Shown here one piece after another: positions 45,996-56,739 of a DNA stretch of 64,000 nucleotides. The position numbers and the translations under genes were made by a program. Where the stretch lies: the NCBI GenBank assembly GCA_964036665.1, contig OZ038528.1, positions 5,648,501 to 5,712,500 on the forward strand. The letters are read 5' to 3'. This stretch comes from Gordius sp. MW1. Lineage: Eukaryota; Nematomorpha; Gordioida; Gordea; Gordiidae. The notes beneath the pieces were generated by a model, which saw nothing but the letters and a program-made list of their open reading frames with translations, had not been told where the DNA came from and made no database searches. Position 1 is the stretch's first letter, and the number at the start of each line of letters is the position of its first letter.

Positions 45996-47487
45996 TAGAG
46001 CTGTTAAGAACTAGTTCATTGAACTAGTTCACTTTTTTCTGAACTTCGAACTGAACTAGTTACCTTTCCAAAAGTTGAACTATGAACTTGAACTAATTCG
46101 TTTTTTAAAGTTGAACTATGAACTTGAACCAGTTCCTTTTTTAATATTCTGAACTTGAACTTGAACTTTGCAATATAAATGAACTAGTTCATCACAAAAA
46201 TTATTATATAAAATGATTTTATAAGCCGAGTTTGATTGTTTTTAGTGTTTCGATCTCGTCTCATCTCGGTCTCGAGAGCAAAATCTCGTCTCGTCTCGTC
46301 TCGGGAGCGATTATAAGAATCTCGCCTCGGTCTAAAAAAATCTCGGTCTCGACGAGATTTCTCGACTTGTCTCGACTTTTTAAAAAAATGTTATACTAAA
46401 TAGAAATTTTTCTTGATGTTATAAAATTATAAAATAAGTGAAAAATCAAAAATGGCAAACTATTTTATTTTTCAAAAATTTTAATACGCTTGATAAAGAT
46501 TTAGTGCGACATGTCATTGACAATATAAAGATATGAATCAATTATTAAATTAAAATAGAAAGTGCTATATGAAAAAAAGACTATAAATACCTAAGCCTAA
46601 AGTATAGAGTATAAATTTTTTTTAGTTTTAGCGAATTATCACATTTATATCAAATTCACTGTGTCAAATATAAATGCACATATAATAAAAATCATTATAA
46701 TGAAAAAGTAAACTATGATATTAATGTTTAAGGTCCCATTTTATATACCAAAAAATTGCCTCCCATTTCAAACTAACTTTGCCGTTAAATATTTATTCAA
46801 ATAAAGTATATATCGTGTATTTAATTTGCAGAATTTCCATATAGAAATTTTTGTTGAATGCACCTGCCAACCCTATTTTTTAAGTTCTTTTTTATTAAAA
46901 GATAATTTTGAAAATAATATTTTATTCAAGATTAATTCCCATCTACTTTCCCCTTATTTCTATTATCAATTGTAATTATATATATTATATTGTTTGAAAT
47001 GAAAAATAAAACATTGAATTGTTTTTCAAAATTATATAGCTGATTTAGTTTGTATAAAAAAGCTAATTTTATTAAATTAGATTTTATAATGGACTATTTC
47101 TAATTTAAATTAAACAATAATAAGTTTAATTAATTAAACTCAACAATCAATAAAAATTTGTTTCATAGAATTTTAAAATTGCGGACTGGACTTAGATTTA
47201 AAAAACTGATTTTGGATCAGATAAAACGTTTATTAAAGACCCCTTGGATCGGATTAAAATTTTATAATATTAAAAAAAATGAACTGAACTATGAACTAAA
47301 CTTGAACTAATTCATTTTATAAAATTTGAACTAAGAACTTAACTAGTTCGTTTTTTTTCAAAATGAACTTGAACGTGAACTAGTTACTTTTGAAAAAATA
47401 TGAACTTGAACTTGAACTAATATTTTTTTTCAAATTGAACTATGAACGTGAACTAGTTCATATCTAAGATGAACTTTAACAGCTCTA
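45996..47487. mobile_element. hAT-like non-autonomous element nested in piggyBac, GAACTAGTTC-rich ends
   Basis: TIRs TAGAGCTGTTAA / TTAACAGCTCTA with a perfect 8-bp TSD GCAATATA (45988-45995, 47488-47495). Both ends contain many copies of GAACTAGTTC and TGAACTTGAAC (46000-46190, 47270-47470). A second short-repeat patch, CTCGTCTCG (46250-46385), sits inside. No coding frame. Confidence 0.9.
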
Positions 47488-47578
47488 GCAATATACGATT
47501 GTTTAAAATATTCTAGTTCCTGTTCCGACTCAGATGGTAATAATAAAATTATAATGTTACAATTAGTTAGATGACTTT

Positions 47579-48568
47579 GTGTTATCATCAAGTGAAGAAG
47601 ATTATTTAATTGAGAGTGATATTGAAAGTGATTTAGATGAAGGCCCAGAAACAATAAATGCAGAATTGGCTAAAACCAAATATTTATATGGTATAAAAAA
47701 TCAAATATATTTTATATTTTTAAATAGGAAAGGATGGATCAAAATGGAGCAAACTATGCTTTCCATTAAAAAAACTAGGTCACATAATATCATCACATGT
47801 TTACCAGGAGTCAAGAATATAGGGAAAAGGCCATGTCTGCTCTGAATTGTTTTCAACTTTTTTTTACTCAAGATTTTAATTCAATAAACATAAAGTATAC
47901 AAACCAAAAAATATAAAAGGCAAATTCCACCAAATTTTGGCCAAGCTAAAGATGCAAAAGTTTGATCAAGTAATTTTCTTTTCCAAGAAAATCTAACATT
48001 AGTATCTTACATTCCAAAAAAAAACAAGCAGGTGATGTTGCTGTCATCTCTCCATTATGACCAAAAAATTGACCCAGAATCTGGGACTGCTCAAAAACCA
48101 GAAATAATCACCTTTTACAACATGACTAAAGGGGGAGTTGATATAGTGGATCAACTTTGTGCATCCTATAATGTTGCAAGGGTGTCCAATTGCTGGCCCC
48201 TTACTGTTTTTTTCACCTTACTAAATATCGCAACCATAAATTCTATGCTAGTTTATCAGTTTAACCATCAAATTCGCATGTCAAGGCAAAAATTTATAAA
48301 AATGTTGACCAGAGAACTCTCCAAAATACATATGGTAAACAGGTTGAATAACAAACAGCTCCATAAAGATACAAGGGAATTCATTAAACGATTGTACAAC
48401 GTTGAAGAGAATCCCAAACCAAGATCTGATAAAAAACGAAGATGTTCCAGTTGCCCCCGCAACCGAGATGTAAAAACAAGATTTTTGTGCAATTCTTGTC
48501 AAAACCCGCTCTGTTCTAATCACATTGTAATGTTGTGTGAAAAATGCAGTGAAAAAAACGAAAAATAA
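47579..48568 (+). pseudogene. piggyBac transposase, internally deleted
   Basis: The N-terminal part (47579-47845) has the acidic start SSSEEDYLIESDIESDLDE and the NIITCLPGVKN motif. It is followed, after stops and a loss of most of the DDD core, by 48032-48568: YNMTKGGVDIVDQLCASY (last catalytic Asp), CWPLTVFFTLLNIATINS, and a C-terminal cysteine-rich domain (CSSCPRNRDVKTRFLCNSC...CSNH...CEKC), which binds the ends in this family. At about 178 residues the C-terminal piece is well short of the roughly 550-600 aa of a full enzyme. Not active by itself. Confidence 0.9.
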
Positions 48569-48956
48569 AACACCTATTTTTAAAGTCTTCTATTTTTTTC
48601 TGTATAATCATTTTATCGTGAAATTATGTTTTTTATATTTTTTAAACCTTTTAATAAAAAACATTTACTTTTTATATTTTGACGAATTGTTTAGAATCTG
48701 TGACAAAAATAAAACATGTCACTTTATATTTTATGAATTTTCTTCATGTTTAGTAAATTGCATATAATATTTAAATATATTTATAATCAAAATTTTTTTT
48801 CTAAAAACCTAGAAGAGGCTTTAATAAACTTATATTTAAAATTAGAGAACTTTTTCTTTAATGGTATTAAAGCTACGATCATTTTAAGATTGGGGTCTAT
48901 TAGACCCCATAAGTCATTCTGGGAGAGTCATTTCTATAGGTACGATGGAGAATTAA

Positions 48957-49100
48957 GTACAAACTTACAAATTCTAGAGATGAGGATGGTGGAGGGCAAC
49001 GTACAAGTTAGTGACTGAGGAGCAGTAGTTGAGGAAGAGGCACCATCTACAAATATTATATAAAGTGTAAATATATAAAGAAAAATGTTACTTTTATGCA
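48957..49100 (+). repeat. Dispersed ~130-bp repeat, right of piggyBac
   Basis: This matches 45465-45595 over nearly its whole length. Finding it on both sides of the piggyBac in direct orientation suggests insertion between two tandem copies. Confidence 0.75.
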
Positions 49101-49429
49101 TAATTGTAAACGTGTTATTCCTATATGTGCCTCTTCCACCCATAAACATCATTTTTATACACAGGTTTATTTTTTTGCGATAAACTAGAGTTTGAGTTTG
49201 AAATATCTCACTTCATAAATTTAATATAAACGGTAAAGCACAGCGCGTCCTGATTGGTCGAGAAAAAAATATCAGGATCTTGATGTTTTCATGATATTTT
49301 GTTATTTGACTTTGACCATTTGTTCTTTGACAATTATATTGTCGAAATAAAACTATTATTTTTTATCATGGCTATTCATTGTATTAAAGACATTATTTAT
49401 ATTAAATTAAATTTTAAAAAAATTTATCA

Positions 49430-49545
49430 TAAAATTTTAAACGAACGTGAACGCGTTCCTTTTTTTAACGAACGTGAACGTAAACACGTTTGATTTTTGT
49501 TAATGAATGTTGAACGCGTTCTATTTTTTTTAAACAGCACTAATA
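49430..49545. repeat. GAACGCGTTC-rich end of a further hAT-like element
   Basis: 'gaacgtgaacgcgttc' units (49442, 49470, 49510) end in AAACAGCACTA (49538-49548), which resembles a hAT right end. No left end was found, so it may be a fragment. Confidence 0.4.
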
Positions 49546-50401
49546 AATACTCATTCTCGAACGAATTTTAATTTTATAATTATTTTTTTATATTTTATGT
49601 TATTGAGGATCACCTTAAAAAAGGCTTTGAAATGTTCTCATTGGTTTCCTGATATAAATGCTGCCTGAAAATGCTGCCAATATTGCATAGTAAAATTAAA
49701 ATTTGTTATATTATATGGCCAAGATTTTTGGGGTTGTGGCAATAATTTTTATAAAAACTTTGTTAGATAGTTTTACTATTTGTATTATTTTTTAAAATGT
49801 CAAAGATTTCTTGTCAATATCCCCGTTCCACTTTGTGCCCTTACAATTCAATTCATTTATACAAAACTTAATATACCGTGTGAAATTTTCTATATTGTTT
49901 CAACTACATTACTTTGTTTTATTTATGAATAAATTTTATTTATTTTATACCCTATAAACATGAGGGTTTGAGATAGAGACCTGCAATGGGCCTGTTTAGG
50001 TTATTCTAAAAGCCCGGCCCGGGCCCGTAAATTTTTTTATATTTTTTTCGTTTAATTTTTTTTATCGGCATGGCAAACAATTTGTTTGTGTTAAATATAT
50101 ACAAATAGTTAAAAAAAAATTGGAAATTCCCGATCACTCGAGTTCTTCTATCTTTCTATCTTTTAAAAAACGACCTACATGGAAATTTTTTTTACAAGTG
50201 GCACTTCAGAATACATAAAACCATATAAGCCAAAGAAACTTTTAAAACCCTTATTTAAGGTTATAATGTTTTAATAATACTACTTAGCTTCTTTGCTTTG
50301 CCACCATTTTAAATAATTAGGTTACTGGATAACAGTGATAAAAGTAACTCGAAGAAATAAATTTTAAAATTTGTTTTTAAATTTGTTAATGATAATGAGT
50401 A

Positions 50402-52179
50402 GGGGAGACCGGGGCTAGTGGTAGCCCGGGGTTACTATTATCTTTGTAATAATTTTTTTAAATAACAATGATATATAATTAAAATTTAAACCATATGTGT
50501 ATTTTTTCATGCGGTATTATAAGTAAAAAATATTTTTTTATTATAAAAAATAAAATTTAAAATTTTTATAGAGTAAAAACGATTTTTCTGGGCTTTTAGT
50601 AGCCTTGGTAAAATTTTCTATTTTGGACCTAAAACTTTTTTGGCTGTATATTTTAGACTAATTTAAGTTCTGTCTTATAAAGGGATATTTTTTTATATAA
50701 AAACCGTCTAATGATTAAATTTTTATTTGCATAATATGTTGAATTATTAATTGTTTATAAAAATTGAGGTCAAGGCAAGTCGGAGAGGGGCTAGCACTAA
50801 CCATATTTCATTGCTTAGACAAATGTCAAGATATAAAAAAAATTATGTTTATATTAATTTATCTTAGTGTAATTTGGAATATAAATAAACTATTTAAAGA
50901 TTTTTTTCATTGCAGAATTTGCCTTTTATGGGTAACTGAATCAGATTGTCATCTTGAACATTTTTTATTTGTATTATGTAAAATAAAACCATATTACATT
51001 TGCATTCTCTATATTTTTTTATAATAAAACCATATTTTTATTGATTTGAGTTGGCATACATCAATAGTGTTGTATTTTGAAAAGAAAGAAGGAGAAAGTT
51101 GTTGTTGCTGGCCCATGAATTTTATTCCGTTTAGACAACAATTTATTGTACCGATATAACAACGTTTCAGGTAATATCAATCGGTAATACACTCCACGGG
51201 TAAAGGTTCAGGGGTTATTATATTATTCAGAAGGCGTGGACAAAATATCGAGATAATGTCGTAGGGGTTTTAGGAGGGGAGGGACTTTCGTAGGTGTTCG
51301 TAAGGCCATAAAGAGGAAAATTAAACAGTGGAAAAAAAATGTGAGCAGTAGAATTAGTTGGGGAAAAACTTCACCATAAATCGGGAGAAAGTTGAGGTAG
51401 CTTTTTTTGGGAGAAATAAAAATTAATGTAAACAGGATATCTTTTTAGGGATTCTTTTCTCCGTGGAGTTTATTGAAATACTTAAACCAACCGCGGCCTC
51501 ATTTCCAACTTAGCCCCAACTTATTTCCTAGCCCATTAATCTTAATATTAATACCGTTACGCATTCTCATCTTCTATACCCGTATGCTACACTATTCCTC
51601 CAACTTATTTCCCAGTACGTTGATCTTACTGGTCCACCTACGTGGAACATTCCCAACCTTAACTGCGCCCATTAATCTTAACATTTTCCCCTACTAAAAC
51701 ATTCCCTTCTTTTACTTTTGACATCTACCCCATCTAGAGCTTTCCCTTCATTAGATATATTGTTAAGACCTAAGACAGGCCTTTCAATCCCAGGTATTCC
51801 CAAACTTTAAATACACCCATTAATCAATACTTAACTTTTCCATCACTACTCAAAGGACTACTAAGGCAGGGGCAAATAGGGGGTGGGGTGAGGTATTTAG
51901 GGTTCGTCGTTACTGATACGACAAATAGGAAGATAAAACGTAAGATATAATCTATCCCCCGAAAGGGGCTATGACTTGCCCCAGGCATTTATTAAACTTT
52001 TAGAATTTTTGTTTTTTGTTTAAATTTAATTTGTGAGAAACCTATTAATTTTTTAAATCCGATTTTTTTATAGTTAAAATAAACCTTAAAATTACGTTTC
52101 AACAAAAATTAAAAATTTTTTTAGTTTTTTTTTAAAACGCGATTTAATTTTTTATAGCTATTTAGTCCCCGGTCTCCCC
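50402..52179. mobile_element. 1.8-kb DNA element, GGGGAGACCGGGG ends, TA target site
   Basis: Perfect 13-bp TIR GGGGAGACCGGGG / CCCCGGTCTCCCC bounded by TA on both sides (50400-50401, 52180-52181). The frames at 50764-51024 and 51473-51697 show no known domain. Superfamily not assigned; a TA duplication would fit Tc1/mariner-type elements among others. Confidence 0.75.
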
Positions 52180-52616
52180 TATATAAACTTTGGCATTTGG
52201 CCGGGGTCAGATAAAGTTGACCGGGGTCAAATAAAGTTGAAGTTAGCAACGGTCAGCATTAATTTGCAGGGAATTATTTAACCAGTTTCGCATTCATCCA
52301 TTATAAATTAACAACCTAAAATTGCCAAAATAAATTCATCAAAAGGTAATCAGTCATGCACAAAAACATAAGGGAATTTGAGCTAGGGCGAGGTCGAATA
52401 AAGTAAAGCTAATCAGCGGTCAGCTAAATAAAAGTCTATCACAGAAGCATAAGTCCACAGCCATTAAAAACCCGTATAAGTTTCCACGGCAATTATTGAA
52501 AAGTTGGCAGGACAGGATGGACAGGACGGATAACCAAAAGAGAGCTCGTGAATTGCATAGCAATTAATATAAATAATTTCAAATAATATTAAATTAATTC
52601 ACTCATTATTGCTAGA

Positions 52617-52742
52617 GGGTATAAATGGGGAAGCAAATATGGGCAGCTGCACCCCTCCAAATTCAAAAATTCCTGATGAAAAAAACATTTTTTGCCCTAT
52701 TTACACTGCCCCCCTCCAATTTAAATTGGCTCCGCCCATGGG
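52617..52742. mobile_element. Decayed CATGGGCGTAG-family MITE
   Basis: The right end, GGCTCCGCCCATG, and the C-run/'ttttttgccctatt' interior fit the family. The left end is degraded ('agggtataaatggggaagc'). Confidence 0.5.
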
Positions 52743-53160
52743 ATCACGTGTATAAATTATCTTTAATATTTATAATGCGGGTTGAGCTATTGATGAATTA
52801 ATGAACTAGGCTGGAAACAAAAATTTACTTTCCTTATTAATTTAATCTACATAAAATAATTACAAATTAGAACATTATAAAAACACCTTCTTTTATACTA
52901 AATCTAATTAACTTTTTAACGGGCTTTTAACGAGCCTTAAGTATAACTAGGCCCGGCCCGAGCCCGTTACGTTATATATCGGCCCGTCCAGGCCCGGCCC
53001 GTTGCATTATTTTTAAGTAGAAGCCCATCTAAGCCCAGCCCGCGGCAGGACTCTAGTGTCTAGTCTGAGACATATCAGTGTGATGTTATACACAAAGTAG
53101 TAGCGGAATTTTAAATTTTTCAACGTTTATGAGGGAAAAAATTTTCAATTGCATTTAACC

Positions 53161-53275
53161 CATGGTCGTATCCAGGTTTTGGATTGGGGGAGGGGGAGGC
53201 AAAACATAAATATTTTTAATTTTTAAAGGTTTTCGTAGGAAATATAATTGTGTCCCTCCCCTACATACGCCCATG
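53161..53275. mobile_element. CATGGGCGTAG-family MITE in copy A
   Basis: It runs from CATGGTCGTATCC to CATACGCCCATG. TSD ATTTAACC / GTTTGACC is imperfect. The same insertion is present in copy B (58494 onward), so it predates the segment duplication. Confidence 0.75.
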
Positions 53276-53381
53276 GTTTGACCAGCTCAGCCCCCCAAAA
53301 ATACTAACTACACCACTGGTCTAAACAATGGCCCACGTTGCCATTACACCATAACTTGCCACGCGAACTATATTTATTTAT

Positions 53382-54582
53382 GAGAAAAAATTATTGTGCT
53401 CAGTAATTAATTCATTTTTTGCTCAGTAGAATATTCAAATGCTTAGTAGAATAAAGAAAGCTCAGTAGAATAATTAAATGCTAAGTAGAATAATTAATGC
53501 TCAGTAAATAATTTAATGTTCAATAATTTAATTATTTGTTCAGTATAATATTCATTTGTTCAGTTTTTTATTCAAATCTTGCTCAGTAAATTTTTTATTT
53601 ATGCAAAGTAACTAAGAATTAGTTTTTAAAATAAAATCCTAGAGCGAGATTCGAACCCAAGATATCCAAGTAAGAGTCTTGCGTGTTTCCCATGCGATCA
53701 AAGTGCTCGCCTGAAAAAGCAATTGTCCATCGTTTTGTAAACAATATACTTGCAAACATGTCGTTGGGTTATCAATTAAACTTAATTTTTGCCAAACACC
53801 TAAAGAGCCAAAAGTGTGCCTATAGGGCAAAAAAGAAAACGAGGCAGATTCTCAAAGGCTAAATCAGCCTTTATTGTTCAGTAATGGTAAGTTTAGATTA
53901 TTTAACATTGATTATATAACAAATTTTAGGTTTTTGAAATGAAAGTTGTCTCCAGCAAAATTTGTCTATTTTTCATTTTGAATTGTTAATTATATTATTA
54001 ATCTGTATTTGTAAATATTTGTGATTATATTCAAATAAAAATTTTATATTTTCCCTTTGATTGATAAATCTCAACAAAATTTGCAAAAAAAATACATTAT
54101 AAACATGTAAAATTTAAAAAGGGAAAGGCAGAGCATTTAGAAATGGAATTATATGTCATTACTTTTTATACTTTTTTTAACTTGCCATTTATTTATTTGA
54201 ATTGAGAGAAGGGAGGACTTAAAGGGAAAAAATTCAAGACCCTAAGATACCTTACAACCTTTAAAAATTTAACAATCAAAACAAACTATTTCAATTTCCA
54301 CACACTCAATTTAACTTTATTCTTACAAAATATTAGTGCTAAATAGATTAAGATTGAGTATTATTTATTAAAATTACTGAGCTTTTTTTGAAAATACTGA
54401 GCATTTTGGATATAACTGAGCAATATTAAGATTATTTACTGAACATTTTGGATTTATAACTGAGCAATATTAAGATTATTTACTGAGAATTTTCGAATTT
54501 TTTACTGAGCACATTAATAAAATACTGAGCATATTATACTGAGCATTTTTGAAAATTTTAACTGAGCATTTAAATAACATCC
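53382..54582. mobile_element. 1.2-kb element with TGCTCAGTA repeats, absent from copy B
   Basis: Flanked by a 9-bp direct repeat TTTATTTAT (53373-53381, 54583-54591) that occurs once in copy B ('actatatttatttattag', near 58700). Left part: about nine units of GCTCAGTA(GAATA); right part: the inverse, TACTGAGC(A), at 54375-54570. It is therefore a foldback of short repeats around a unique core. No transposase. Confidence 0.8.
53640..53720 (-). other. tRNA-like (SINE-type) Pol III promoter sequence
   Basis: The minus strand contains GGGTTCGAATCTCGCTC (near 53642-53658), an excellent B box, and about 50 nt upstream GCGAGCACTTTGATCGCATG, an A-box-like D-arm. The intact tRNA cloverleaf was not confirmed. 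It may be a tRNA-derived SINE head or a decayed tRNA. Confidence 0.4.
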
Positions 54583-54730
54583 TTTATTTATTAGTTAACT
54601 ACCTTAACCGGTTAACATATTATGGCATAGAAATAATACATGAATAAGTATACACAACAACAAAAAACGGATGTTTATAATACGTCTGTAATGTTTTGAT
54701 TGGGCCAGGTTTTTATTTACAATTTGTTAA

Positions 54731-54749
54731 TATTATAAAATATATAAGC
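54731..54749 (+). promoter_or_regulatory. Possible TATA box of the signal-peptide gene, copy A
   Basis: 'tattataaaatatataagcg' has TATATAAG at 54741-54748, about 75 nt before the ATG at 54816. In copy B this position reads 'aaatagatcagcg', so the TATA-like core is lost there. Confidence 0.35.
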
Positions 54750-54815
54750 GTTTCCTCCATGTTTGATTATTCACATAATTTTTTACAAACCCTGTTCTCT
54801 CCTTTAAACGTTAAG

Positions 54816-55032
54816 ATGGCAAAATTCTTCTTTAGACTAACGATGCTTTTCCTGTTCGTAGGGACATTGAGTAAGTTATTTCTATCAATTTTACTTTTAA
54901 TACACGCTATATCGTCAATTTAATTTCAAGTTTCTGAATATGTAAGTTCTTACGCTTTTATTTTCATCTTACTTCTTATGTTCCATAATAGATGTATAAT
55001 CTCCTTTATTGAACTTTGCAGCCCAATTGTCG
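54816..55032 (+). CDS. Candidate secreted micro-exon gene, first two exons
   Basis: Exon 1 (54816-54870) codes MAKFFFRLTMLFLFVGTL: a lysine near the start and a hydrophobic core, as in a signal peptide. The ATG context (aagATGG) is favourable. It ends at a perfect donor GTAAGT. Exon 2 is only 11 nt (55022-55032), between acceptor TTTGCAG and donor GTAAGT, and adds TQLS while keeping an open frame. Other AG..GT micro-exon candidates lie at 55555-55575 (21 nt) and 55737-55745 (9 nt), but the first cannot follow exon 2 directly because it would start with TGA. The product is unknown. Signal-peptide genes with micro-exons are known in flukes (MEG genes) and aphids (bicycle genes), but no homology to either is claimed. 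Confidence 0.45.
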
Positions 55033-55749
55033 GTAAGTTTTATTTCCTAAAATGCAACGTTTGCACTAACTACTATTTAAGGCAATGCTAACAAAAACTT
55101 TGGTGTTGTATTAATATTTTACTTAGTAATAGTAAGAGCGAAATCACCAATTAAAACGTTTTTAAAGAATTTTTTAATTAAGGTTTGATCTAGCAATGCT
55201 AAGAAAAAACAATTTCTTGTATAATATAACACTTAAAATTGAGAGATATAAAGGAATACCACTGATAAAAACGTTGATCTTTAAAAGAAGTTTTCTTTCC
55301 CTTTAAACAGTGAGTTTATGAATTAGAGAACGGAATTTCCCGTTATTAAATTTATGGGGATAAACATGTGCATATTCCATTTAGTGTTCAAGATCTTCGC
55401 AACACCCACTTGTCCCCTTGGCTTGAGACATCAGCGATTGCCGAAAGTATTTAATTATTTGCAAACACTGTTTAGACTTTCTTTAAGGTTACATTTAGAC
55501 GCTTTTCAAATTTTAGTTAAAGTATCTCAATGATTTTAAATTTTGATTATTTAGTGATTCAAATTGATGCTGAGGGTAAGTCACTCACTTATAGTCAAAA
55601 CATTATTGATTGTTTTTCCACATTTATTCCATTAAATTAAATCTAATTGCACTTTTGGTAAATTAAAAAAGAGGATGTGAAAAGTAAGAATTTTGATATT
55701 TGAAAGTTTGTATGTAACATTTTCGCTTAATTTTAGAACTTGCAAGTAA

Positions 55750-56549
55750 AACAAACTGCATATCTGCAAATAAATTATTATATATATTAACATCCTATAA
55801 TTGTTAAAACGCTTAACCTTTTAACATAATCATATACATGTTTCATTTAGTAAAACAACGTAAGAAATTTTGTATTATTCCCTCCATTTTGTATGAGTCA
55901 TTTCAAATTTTGTATAAAGACTAAGTTAATCAAGAAAGATCGATAAATTAAGGGGTAGAGATTTTCTGGTCACTTTGACCTGCGTATATATATGACAATG
56001 GCAATGAAAATATCAAAAAACGTCCTCATAATCATTTTATATTATAAACCAAAATATCACAAAATTTAATGAATATTACCAAAATTAAACTATCTCGGTC
56101 AATTAATTAAATGATGTTTTAACACATGAGGGTAGATGCAAAGCGATGATAGCCATTAGTAAAATAATAAGAGTCTTTAAATTTGTATCGAAATAGTACA
56201 CCGCCACCTGCTTTCCCTTAGCTAAGCTTATGCTCATTTCGTATTTTGTACTAATAATAATAAACAATGTACACTTTCACCTTGAGACGTATTTGTACAA
56301 GCCTTAATAGAAGGTACACTAAATAAGGCTGCTATATTAATAATAAAATTACATCTTGACTTAGCAGGAGCAAATCTATTATATGATTTTTTGCACATTT
56401 TCAATAGTTAATTCACCCTGCCACTTTAATTCCGAGCGTTCGATTATTTTTTGTCTCATGATGCGTGGAGATATGGTAATACATACATACATACATTTCT
56501 ATTATTACCATAAAATGGTCATTGCTTTGCAAATATGACCTATTTAATC
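55750..56549. other. No gene recognised (possible intron of the micro-exon gene)
   Basis: AT-rich sequence with a short (acat)n tract near 56480-56497. Downstream exons of the candidate gene could lie here but none could be defined. Confidence 0.4.
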
Positions 56550-56557
56550 CTATGATC

Positions 56558-56728
56558 TGGTGTTGTAAAAACGGCTGGGTTTTGTTTGGTCGACTAAACG
56601 AAAGATTTTTCGGTCAAACCTATGGTCTATGCTAAGAAAATCGGACCATAAATTCTTTGGTTTGTTGAATTTTATTCGACCAAAATCATAGGTCGACCAA
56701 ACAAATCCCAGCCGTTTTTACAACACTA
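56558..56728. mobile_element. 171-bp hAT-type MITE
   Basis: Ends TGGTGTTGTAAAAACGGC and GCCGTTTTTACAACACTA, with a perfect 8-bp TSD CTATGATC (56550-56557, 56729-56736). The arms, including 'tttgtttggtcgac', match the 71-bp MITE at 4195. The inner part is a second imperfect palindrome. Confidence 0.92.
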
Positions 56729-56739
56729 CTATGATCTTT

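Larger units (their letters stand above)
45600..48952 (+). mobile_element. piggyBac element, TTAA-flanked
   Basis: TTAA lies at 45596-45599 and 48953-48956. Ends are CCCTCCATCGTACCTAT and, inverted, TTCTCCATCGTACCTATA. Inside each end is a 'ggggtctgacagacccca'-type palindrome (45628-45646; 48893-48910). It carries a damaged transposase and a nested hAT-like element (45996-47487). Confidence 0.9.
49974..53062. mobile_element. 3.1-kb hAT-like element with GGCCCG-rich ends; empty site in copy B
   Basis: It starts TAGAGACCTGCAATGGGCC and ends GGCAGGACTCTAGTGTCTA. TSD GTTTGAGA (49966-49973) and GTCTGAGA (53063-53070). Copy B near 58410 has one GTCTGAGA and no insertion. Both ends carry GGCCCGGCCCG clusters (50010-50030; 52945-53045). 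No transposase was recognised. Nested inside are a 1.8-kb element and a MITE. Confidence 0.88.
49790..54936 (+). repeat. Duplicated segment, copy A (interrupted by insertions)
   Basis: 49790-49973, 53063-53381 and 54583-54870 line up in order with copy B at 58215-58983 (shared: 'cgttccactttgtgccctta', 'acacaaagtagtagcgga', 'taccttaaccggttaac', the signal-peptide exon). The pieces in between are transposons absent from copy B. Confidence 0.88.

Noticed and set aside
50764..51697. Two short frames in the 1.8-kb TA-flanked element as a possible transposase
   Set aside because: No catalytic motif or known domain visible and low-complexity composition.
55555..55575. Additional micro-exon (21 nt) of the secreted gene
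   Set aside because: Good AG and GTAAGT borders, but it would begin with TGA if joined directly to exon 2. Left out of the gene model until an intervening exon or transcript is known.
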